Under the pieces are notes generated by a model. It did not search any database, had not been told where the DNA came from, and was given only the letters and a program-made list of their open reading frames with translations. Shown piece by piece: positions 22,367 through 28,054 of a DNA stretch of 41,482 nucleotides. Source of the stretch: Gemmatimonadaceae bacterium. GTDB lineage: Bacteria; Gemmatimonadota; Gemmatimonadetes; Gemmatimonadales; Gemmatimonadaceae. The stretch lies in contig JANJUF010000027.1 in the NCBI GenBank assembly GCA_024710705.1, positions 1-41,482 on the forward strand, in the 5' to 3' direction. How positions within the stretch are numbered: the first letter of the stretch is position 1; every line of letters starts with the position of its first letter. The position numbers and the translations under genes are program-made.

Positions 22367-23460
22367 TTCGTCGTGCGTTGGTGCCGCTGGGCTTCGTCGC
22401 CCTGGCCATCGGGGGATTCATCTGGGCCACGCCGGAACGACGGGGCCCCGAAGATGCCTTCGCGTCCGAGCTGGATCGGTCCGCCGCGGTGCGCATGGAG
22501 CGCGCCACGCTTCGGGCGCGCCGCGATTCCCTCGGGGGAGTCAGTCGGGCCATCAGCCGCGTCCTCACGCGCCAGCTCGCCGAGCGGCGGGCGCGGGCCC
22601 TGCCGGCTGGTGCGGGTTCGTACGTGCTCAGCGTGGACCCCACGGTGCCCGCGGCGAGCCGGGACTCGTTCACGGCCAAGGTGCGGAGGGAATTCGCATC
22701 GCTCCCCGCGAGCGCCCTGGTGCCCATCGTCGTGCAGGTGGTGCTGGACACGGTGCGGTACGCCTCGTACCAGCGGGCGGTCGTCATACCCGACGTGGCC
22801 GGCCAGCCTTGCGTCGTGATCGTCAGCGTTGGCGGTCGGGAGGGACGGTCGCAACTGCCCAACCCGGTGGACCGAATCGTCGGCACCTGCGGCTTCTATG
22901 CGCGGTTCGGCATGCCGGGGGCGCCCCTGCGCGACTGGATGCACCAGACGCAGGGACTCTCCGCCCTCAGCGACGAACCGCCGCGCCAACCACGCTACCA
23001 GGCACGGATGCGGTTGGCCGGGCGCGACATCGCGCGCGCCGCGCCGATCGCCGCCTGCCTCGCCGGGGCGGATGATCCCTGCACCGACGTGTTCTTCAGC
23101 GTCAACGCCTGGACGGGCGTACGCGGTCCGTACGCCGAGGTTGAGGGGGCGCGCGGCGTGTTCCGCGCGGGGCCGACCTGGGCCAACGCCATGGCCTTCA
23201 CCAACCTCGCGCGCCTACGCGTCTCGCTCGGAGACGAGCGCTTCGGGCAGTTCTGGCGCAGCCCGCTGCCGCCGGCAATGGCCTACGAGAACCTCGAGGG
23301 CCGGCACATCGCGACCTTCGTGCGGAGCGAACTGCTCAAGGAGTTCGAGCCGCACCATCCAGGTCCGTTGCACGCCGGATTGCCGCTCGCACTCGGCGTG
23401 GCGCTCGCGGCCGGGTTCGGGGTGCTCGCTATCCGCCGGACGCCGCGGGACCGGAGCTAG
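22363..23460 (+). CDS. Membrane-anchored protein of the GntR-ABC operon
   Basis: 365 aa from a GTG that overlaps the previous stop (GTGA), with GGAGG as SD. It has an N-terminal membrane segment (ALVPLGFVALAIGGFIWAT), a long extracytoplasmic region and a C-terminal membrane segment (LPLALGVALAAGFGVLAI) followed by RRTPRDRS. The block FTNLARLRVSLGDERFGQFW and YENLEGRHIATFVRSEL again recalls the end of a gluzincin-like domain without an HExxH. It may be a distant partner of the preceding protein. Its end overlaps the convergent monooxygenase gene. Function unknown. Confidence 0.7.
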   Translation: MIRRALVPLGFVALAIGGFIWATPERRGPEDAFASELDRSAAVRMERATLRARRDSLGGVSRAISRVLTRQLAERRARALPAGAGSYVLSVDPTVPAASRDSFTAKVRREFASLPASALVPIVVQVVLDTVRYASYQRAVVIPDVAGQPCVVIVSVGGREGRSQLPNPVDRIVGTCGFYARFGMPGAPLRDWMHQTQGLSALSDEPPRQPRYQARMRLAGRDIARAAPIAACLAGADDPCTDVFFSVNAWTGVRGPYAEVEGARGVFRAGPTWANAMAFTNLARLRVSLGDERFGQFWRSPLPPAMAYENLEGRHIATFVRSELLKEFEPHHPGPLHAGLPLALGVALAAGFGVLAIRRTPRDRS

Positions 23461-24746
23461 TCGCCAGCTCGGCACGCAACTCGCGCCGGAAGCTGTGGTA
23501 GTCCACTTCCGTGGAGTGCCGTGGCCCGCCTTCCCAGGCGAAGTGCGGGTGCGCCAGCTCGTGCGCGATGCGCGCCGTGAGGTCGCGCGGGCGCCGGTAG
23601 CGCCCCTGGATCTCGGCGCATGCGATACGCGCCTGGTAGTCGGCCAGCGGCCAGATGCAGCCGAGCGGCTGGAAGAGGCCGATGAAGTAGAGGTTCGGCA
23701 CGTCGGCGTGCAGCATCTTCCGATACAGCGGCACCTGCTCGGCGTCCTCGAAGGAGACGAAGCTGCGGTCGAAGAATGGGAAGGAGATCCGGAAGCCGGT
23801 GCAGGCCACGACGATAGTCGTAGGGTTCGCGGCTCCCATCCGCGAACACCACATCGCCGCCGTCGAAGCGGGCGATGCCTGGCTTGGGCACGATGCGCCC
23901 GTGGCGGATGACGTCGAGGAGGTCGGAGTTGAGCGTGGGATGGTGGCTCAGCACCGGCTTGGTATTCTCGGGGAGTCCCAGCGCCCGGTACGAGCCCTGC
24001 AGGAACCGTAGCAGCCAGGTGAATCCCCACTGGCGGAGCGTCTTCGGTAGCCTGGCCCCGCGGGCGGCGAGCACGTCGGTGGGCAGGCCGAAGAGGTACT
24101 TGGGCACGAACCACTGCGGCGAGCGCAGGCTCAGGTGCACCGCGCTGGCGAGGCGGGCCGTCTCCACGGCCACGTCGCAGGCCGAGTTCCCGGCGCCGAT
24201 CACGAGCACGCGCTTGCCACGCCAACTGTCGTCGGCGCGCTTGAAGTCGTGCGAGTGGAGGTAGGTGCCGGTGAAGCTGCCGGGGATCTGCGGGTACCGT
24301 GGATCCCAGTGATGCCCGTTGCAGACCATCAGGTGCGTGAAGCGCTGCGTGGAGCTGGCGCCGTCGGGTCCGCGCACGGTGATGTCCCAGTCGCCGTCAG
24401 AAGCGCGCCGGGCGGCCGTGACACAGTGGTGGAAGTGAATGGAGTCGAGCACGCCGAAGTGGCGGGCGTAGTCCTCGAAGTAGGCCTGCACCAGGCGATG
24501 GTCCGGGTAGTCGGGATACGACGCCGGCATCGGGTAGTCTTCGTAGGAGGACAGCGACTTGGAGCTGATGATGTGGGTGTTCTCGTGGACGCTGGAGTGT
24601 CCGGCGGCGTCGTTGAAGACCCAGTTGCCGCCGACGCGGCCACTCTGCTCGAAGAGCGTGTAGGCGATGCCCGATTGGCGGCAGTTTTTTGCCGCGGTGA
24701 GGCCGGAGGGACCGGCCCCGATGATGCAGACCGAAGGCGAGGGCAT
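23429..24746 (-). pseudogene. Flavin-containing monooxygenase, split by a single-base frameshift
   Basis: From MPSPSVCIIGAGPSG the first frame carries the FAD motif GAGPSG (10-15), the FMO signature FTGTYLHSHDF (FxGxxxHxxxF) and the NADPH motif VIGAGNSACD. At about 23818 the sense changes: the first frame continues as an Arg/Leu-rich shadow to 23457, while the family-like tail (IVVACTGFRISFPFFDRSF, VPNLYFIGLFQPLGCIWP, ending WEGGPRHSTEVDYHSF) lies in the next frame to 23429. Dropping one C turns YDY into YDIVVACTGF and restores one protein of about 438 aa. Either the gene is broken or the assembly has an indel. TAGGTT lies 8 nt before the start and there is no SD. Confidence 0.85.
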
Positions 24747-24768
24747 GTGGCGAGAACCTAACGCGAAA

Positions 24769-24797
24769 GCCCGCCCGGCGCGGAGCGCCGGGCGGGC
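24769..24797 (-). terminator. Terminator of the tRNA operon
   Basis: GCCCGCCCGGCGC and GCGCCGGGCGGGC form a perfect 13-bp stem with loop GGA. On the minus strand it is followed by TTTCGCGTT. It lies 32 nt after tRNA-Thr and separates the tRNA operon from the monooxygenase gene. Confidence 0.85.
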
Positions 24798-24829
24798 CAG
24801 AAGCAGCGAAACGCGCGGAACACGAAGAG

Positions 24830-24901
24830 AGCCACAGGTGGGAATTGAACCCACGACCGCTCGATTACGAATCGAGTGCTCTACCCCTGAGCTACTGTGG
24901 C
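24830..24901 (-). tRNA. tRNA-Thr(CGT)
   Basis: Acceptor GCCACAG/CTGTGGC, anticodon stem CTCGA/TCGAG with loop TTCGTAA (anticodon CGT), T-arm GTGGG-TTCAATT-CCCAC. Last gene of the seven-tRNA operon. Confidence 0.96.
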
Positions 24902-24944
24902 GGGGAGAGGATCCCACCGGTCGAACTGAGCGTGTACAGCCGCA

Positions 24945-25026
24945 TGCCCTGGCGCGGACTCGAACCGCGACGCCTTGCGGCACCACCCCCTCAAGATGGC
25001 GTGTCTACCAATTTCACCACCAGGGC
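24945..25026 (-). tRNA. tRNA-Leu(GAG)
   Basis: Acceptor GCCCTGG/CCAGGGC, anticodon stem CCATC/GGTGG with one G-U pair and loop TTGAGGG (anticodon GAG), long variable arm GTGCCGCAAGGCGT, T-arm GCGG-TTCGAGT-CCGC, discriminator A. The long variable arm confirms a class II tRNA. Confidence 0.95.
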
Positions 25027-25033
25027 GAACCAC

Positions 25034-25061
25034 TGCGAGACGGACGCTGCGAGACGGACGC
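25034..25061. repeat. Two tandem copies of a 14-nt unit in a tRNA spacer
   Basis: TGCGAGACGGACGC occurs twice without change (25034-25047, 25048-25061). It contains GACGGA, the complement of the TCCGTC core repeated elsewhere in the spacers of this tRNA operon (single copies at 25083-25089 and 25098-25104). Confidence 0.8.
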
Positions 25062-25109
25062 ATCAAGAAAGCGCCTTGCACCTTCCGTCGTGCAGCTTCC
25101 GTCTTGAAA

Positions 25110-25184
25110 CGGGAGCGACGGGGCTCGAACCCGCGACCTCTCGAGTGACAGTCGAGTGCTCTAACCAAACTGAGCTACGCCCCC
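25110..25184 (-). tRNA. tRNA-Asp(GTC)
   Basis: Acceptor GGGGGCG/CGCTCCC with one G-U pair, anticodon stem CTCGA/TCGAG with loop CTGTCAC (anticodon GTC), T-arm GCGGG-TTCGAGC-CCCGT, discriminator G as expected for tRNA-Asp. Confidence 0.96.
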
Positions 25185-25277
25185 AACCTACAGACCGTGC
25201 ATCAGGCTGGTGACGGAGAACCGTACTCGCCCTGCGCAATCTTGCACTGCCTTCCCTCCACCCCCGAGGGGGCCACG

Positions 25278-25349
25278 TAGCCCCAACGGGAATCGAACCC
25301 GTCTCTGCACCTTGAAAGGGTGCCGTCCTAACCGATAGACGATGGGGCC
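25278..25349 (-). tRNA. tRNA-Glu(TTC)
   Basis: Acceptor GGCCCCA/TGGGGCT with a terminal G-U pair, anticodon stem GCACC/GGTGC with loop CTTTCAA (anticodon TTC), T-arm ACGGG-TTCGATT-CCCGT. Adjacent to the second Glu tRNA. Confidence 0.96.
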
Positions 25350-25370
25350 GATCGACCTGCGGTCCTGCAG

Positions 25371-25443
25371 TAGCGGTAACGGGATTCGAACCCGTGTTCC
25401 AGCCTTGAGAGGGCTGTGTCCTAGTCCCCTAGACGATACCGCC
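25371..25443 (-). tRNA. tRNA-Glu(CTC)
   Basis: Acceptor GGCGGTA/TACCGCT with a terminal G-U pair, anticodon stem CAGCC/GGCTG with loop CTCTCAA (anticodon CTC), T-arm ACGGG-TTCGAAT-CCCGT. Confidence 0.96.
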
Positions 25444-25471
25444 TCTTCCGTCTTCCGTCTTCCGTCTTCCG
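25444..25471. repeat. Heptanucleotide tandem repeat (TCTTCCG)4
   Basis: Four perfect TCTTCCG units lie between tRNA-Trp and tRNA-Glu(CTC), followed by the imperfect unit TCTTGTG. The unit length of 7 is not a multiple of 3 and fits a non-coding spacer. Confidence 0.9.
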
Positions 25472-25488
25472 TCTTGTGTCTCGGTACA

Positions 25489-25561
25489 CAGGCCCGGAGG
25501 GAATCGAACCCCCAACCGCCGGTTTTGGAGACCGGTGCTCTACCAATTGAGCTACGGACCT
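25489..25561 (-). tRNA. tRNA-Trp(CCA)
   Basis: Acceptor AGGTCCG/CGGGCCT with one wobble, anticodon stem CCGGT/ACCGG with loop CTCCAAA (anticodon CCA), T-arm GGGGG-TTCGATT-CCCTC, discriminator G as expected for tRNA-Trp. Confidence 0.96.
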
Positions 25562-25601
25562 AAACAGCGGTTGCCGATCCATCCCTTCCCGCACCAGCAG
25601 G

Positions 25602-25676
25602 GGTGGCTGACGGGATTCGAACCCGCGACCCTCGGAACCACAATCCGATGCTCTAACCGACTGAGCTACAGCCACC
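25602..25676 (-). tRNA. tRNA-His(GTG)
   Basis: Acceptor GTGGCTG/CAGCCAC with an extra 5' G opposite C73, the mark of tRNA-His. Anticodon stem TCGGA/TCCGA with loop TTGTGGT (anticodon GTG), T-arm GCGGG-TTCGAAT-CCCGT. First gene of the operon. Confidence 0.97.
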
Positions 25677-25681
25677 ATATT

Positions 25682-25736
25682 CTGGCCCTACGGGCCAGAG
25701 AACCCTGAACTTAGCGGGGCAGGCGGAGCTTATCAA
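25682..25736 (-). promoter_or_regulatory. Promoter and leader hairpin of the seven-tRNA operon
   Basis: On the minus strand TTGATA (25736-25731) and TAAGTT (25713-25708) are 17 nt apart. A perfect hairpin CTGGCCC-TAC-GGGCCAG (25682-25698) lies in the leader between the start site and tRNA-His. It has no T-run, so it is more likely a processing signal than a terminator. Confidence 0.7.
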
Positions 25737-25798
25737 CTGGGACGGAGCGTACAAGACGGAAGCGACAAGACTGAAGGAGAACGCAGTTCGCTTTGACC

Positions 25799-25819
25799 TT
25801 CCGTCTTCCGTCTTCCGTC
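25799..25819. repeat. Heptanucleotide tandem repeat (TTCCGTC)3
   Basis: Three perfect TTCCGTC units, the same unit as at 25444-25471 in another phase, lie just after the stop of the efp gene. A single inverted copy (GACGGAA, 25755-25761) lies 38 nt away. Confidence 0.88.
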
Positions 25820-25825
25820 TCCAAC

Positions 25826-26392
25826 TCAGTCCTTCGCCCTATCCATGTACTCGCCCGTATTCGGATTCACCCGCACCCGCTCACCCGTCGCGATGAACTC
25901 CGGCACGTTGATCGTCACGCCGTTCTCCAGCAGCGCCGGCTTCGAGCTCGCCGTCTTCGTCGCCGTCTTCATCACGGGCGCCGTATCGGTGATCAGGAAG
26001 TTCATGAACTGCGGCAGCTGGACCGACATCGGCTTGCCATTATAGAACTCGACCAGCACGACCATGTTGTCCTGCATCCACTGGGCGTTGTCCCCCAGCG
26101 CTTCCTCGTCCATCTCGAGCTGTTCGTAGTTCTCGGTGTTCATGAAGTGGTACGAGTCGCCGCCCTTGTACAGGAACTGCAGCTCGTGCGTCTCCATGTC
26201 GGCCTTGTGGATCTGGTCGTCGGCGCGGAAGCGGTGCTCGAAGTTATTCCCCGACCGCAGGTTCTTGAGCTTCGCCTGCACCATCGCGCGCAGGTTGCCC
26301 GGCGTGTGGTGGCGGAACTCGATGATACGGCAGGGATCGTTCTCGAAAACGATCACCATCCCGCGGCGGATTTGGGTGGCCGGAAGTGCCAT
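25826..26392 (-). CDS. efp: Elongation factor P
   Basis: The 188-aa protein has the standard EF-P length and three domains: KOW-like domain I (1-65), OB domain II (about 67-128, YKGGDSYHFMNTENYEQ) and OB domain III ending FIATGERVRVNPNTGEYMDR. EF-P relieves ribosome stalling at polyproline. The loop that touches the peptidyl-transferase centre reads TPGNLRAMV: where most bacteria have Lys or Arg for modification, this protein has Asn (N33). The EpmA-lysine and EarP-rhamnose routes therefore cannot apply at that position. No SD is seen. A 7-bp inverted repeat lies upstream. Confidence 0.95.
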   Translation of the reverse strand: MALPATQIRRGMVIVFENDPCRIIEFRHHTPGNLRAMVQAKLKNLRSGNNFEHRFRADDQIHKADMETHELQFLYKGGDSYHFMNTENYEQLEMDEEALGDNAQWMQDNMVVLVEFYNGKPMSVQLPQFMNFLITDTAPVMKTATKTASSKPALLENGVTINVPEFIATGERVRVNPNTGEYMDRAKD

Positions 26393-26424
26393 GGTCGGAC
26401 CGAAAGGAACAGGTGAATCAGGGG

Positions 26425-26453
26425 TGTAAACGTAGACAGCCTTTAAGTTTACA
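26425..26453. promoter_or_regulatory. Inverted repeat TGTAAAC-N15-GTTTACA upstream of efp
   Basis: The 7-bp arms (26425-26431 and 26447-26453) are perfect and lie 33-61 nt before the efp start, in an AT-richer patch. They may bind a regulator or overlap the promoter; no known operator is recognised. Confidence 0.4.
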
Positions 26454-26482
26454 TCAGTTTTGGCGCTCGGTCAACGGACCGC

Positions 26483-26605
26483 TTCACCACGAAGGCACGA
26501 AGGGCTCCCAGGCGCGTTGCGGTTGCAGTTCACCCGTCAGGTCAGGCGTGAAGCGTGCTGCGAGTCTGACGCTGCCATCGGAGCCCTTCGGGCCTTCGTG
26601 GTGAA
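26483..26605. repeat. Long inverted repeat element (26-bp arms, 71-bp centre)
   Basis: The left arm (26483-26508) starts TTCACCACGAAGGCACGAAG and the right arm (26580-26605) is its reverse complement with one mismatch. The centre is 71 nt with no gene. It lies between the stop of the SGNH lipoprotein gene and the efp upstream region. ACCACGAAGG-type units are known to me as dispersed intergenic repeats in several GC-rich phyla. It may act as a REP-like or non-autonomous mobile sequence. Confidence 0.75.
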
Positions 26606-26610
26606 CGGCC

Positions 26611-27324
26611 TCAGCGCACCACCGCCCCAGGCACCTCGCGCAGCACCGGCGACAGGGTCCGCCACATGTTCCGCGCCGCCCGGCGCGCCCCGTCCTCCGA
26701 CGGGTGGATCCCGTCCGACTGATTCAACTCGGCCACCCCCGCCACGCCCTCGAGGAAGAAGGGAATCAGGGTCACCGCCTCGTCCCGGGCCACGTTCAAA
26801 AAGAGATCGTGGAAGTCCCGCGTGTACCGCTGCCCCATGTTCGGCGGCGCCTCCATCTGCGCCAGCAGGATCCGCGTCTCGGGGTTCGCCGCGCGCACCT
26901 TGGCGATCATCCCCACGATGTTGGCTGCGGTCGTGTCCGGATCCAGCCCACGGAGCCCGTCGTTCGCCCCCGTCTCGATCACCACCACCGGGGCCGGCTC
27001 GCGCAACAGCCAGTCCACCCGCCGCAGCGCCCCGGCCGACGTCTCTCCGGACAGGCCCGCGTTCACGATCGTCACCCGCAAGCCGTTGGAGTCCGCCAGC
27101 TGTTGCAGCACCGCCGGATAGGCCGACTCGGGATCGATGCCCAGCCCCGCCGCCAGGCTCGTGCCGATGATCAGCACGCGCACCCGATCCGCGGTTGCCC
27201 CGGCCACGGTCGTCGTGGTTGATTCCACCGGAACCTGCACCGTGGCGGCCGGCTTCGTCTCGGAGCCGCCGCACGCGCTCCCGGAGGCGAGCCCAATCGC
27301 CGCCAGCAGCGTGCCCTGCCGCAT
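26611..27324 (-). CDS. TesA-like SGNH hydrolase, lipoprotein (arylesterase/lysophospholipase)
   Basis: The 237-aa protein starts MRQGTLLAAIGLASGSAC, with a lipobox ending at C18, so it is probably lipid-anchored. The SGNH blocks are present: block I GTSLAAG with nucleophile S56 (Thr replaces the Asp of GDSL), block II G93 in GLSGETS, block III N121 in TGANDGLRG, block V D204-x-x-H207 in DGIHPS. It resembles E. coli TesA along most of its length. It is divergent, by 19 nt, from an ABC ATPase-permease pair, the same arrangement as tesA-ybbA-ybbP in E. coli. Likely hydrolyses acyl esters or thioesters in the periplasm. AGGAGG directly abuts the ATG. Confidence 0.9.
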   Translation of the reverse strand: MRQGTLLAAIGLASGSACGGSETKPAATVQVPVESTTTTVAGATADRVRVLIIGTSLAAGLGIDPESAYPAVLQQLADSNGLRVTIVNAGLSGETSAGALRRVDWLLREPAPVVVIETGANDGLRGLDPDTTAANIVGMIAKVRAANPETRILLAQMEAPPNMGQRYTRDFHDLFLNVARDEAVTLIPFFLEGVAGVAELNQSDGIHPSEDGARRAARNMWRTLSPVLREVPGAVVR

Positions 27325-27343
27325 CCTCCTCAGTCCCGATCCG

Positions 27344-28054
27344 ATGCTCGTCGCCCGCGCCCTCACGAAGGAATACCGCAGCGGTACCTCCGCCCTCGCC
27401 GTCCTGCGCGAGGTCTCGTTCGAGATCCCGCAAGGTGCCTTTCTCGCCATCGTCGGTCCCTCAGGGAGCGGCAAGACCACACTCCTCGGACTGTTGGCGG
27501 GACTCGACCAGCCGTCCCGTGGTGAAGTCATCCTCGATGGCGCCGACCTGACGCAACTCGATGAAGATGCCCGTGCGAAGCTCAGGGGAGAGAAAGTTGG
27601 GTTCATCTTTCAATCCTTTCAACTGATTCCCACGCTCACGGCGCAGGAGAACGTACAGGTCCCGCTCGAACTCCGGGGCCGCCGCGATGCGGCCGAGCGG
27701 GCCCGCGACCTCCTCACCCGCGTCGGGCTCGGCGACCGCACCGACCACTTCCCCACCCAGCTCTCCGGCGGCGAACAGCAGCGCGTGGCCATCGCCCGCG
27801 CCTTCGCCAACGAACCCCGCATCCTCTTTGCCGATGAACCCACCGGCAACCTGGATGGTGCCACCGGAGCCAGAATCGTCGCCCTGCTCGACCAACTCAA
27901 CCGCGAATCTGGCGCCACCGTCGTCATCGTCACCCACGACCTCACCCTCGCCGAACACGCCCAGCGCGTCATCCGCCTGCGCGACGGCGTGGTGATCGAG
28001 GACCGCGCCGGACGCGGCGCCGAGATCACCGCGCCGGCGGAGTTCGGCGCGTGA
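27344..28054 (+). CDS. ybbA: ABC transporter ATP-binding protein, YbbA/LolD-MacB type
   Basis: The 236-aa protein has Walker A GPSGSGKT (38-45), Q-loop FIFQSFQLIP (87-96), signature LSGGEQQ (140-146), Walker B LFADEPTG (161-168) and an H-loop in VIVTHD, the compact form of type VII ABC ATPases. The start MLVARALTKEYRSG was chosen because an upstream open extension overlaps the divergent SGNH gene. Its stop overlaps the permease start (GTGA). With the adjacent TesA-like gene this repeats the YbbA/YbbP arrangement, whose substrate is not firmly known. Confidence 0.92.
   Translation: MLVARALTKEYRSGTSALAVLREVSFEIPQGAFLAIVGPSGSGKTTLLGLLAGLDQPSRGEVILDGADLTQLDEDARAKLRGEKVGFIFQSFQLIPTLTAQENVQVPLELRGRRDAAERARDLLTRVGLGDRTDHFPTQLSGGEQQRVAIARAFANEPRILFADEPTGNLDGATGARIVALLDQLNRESGATVVIVTHDLTLAEHAQRVIRLRDGVVIEDRAGRGAEITAPAEFGA

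Noticed and set aside
25444..25471. CRISPR-like repeats
   Set aside because: Units are 7 nt and contiguous with no spacers; simple tandem repeat. No CRISPR array or cas gene is seen in the window.
25682..25698. Hairpin before tRNA-His as an attenuator or terminator
   Set aside because: No T-run and no leader peptide; more likely a processing structure.
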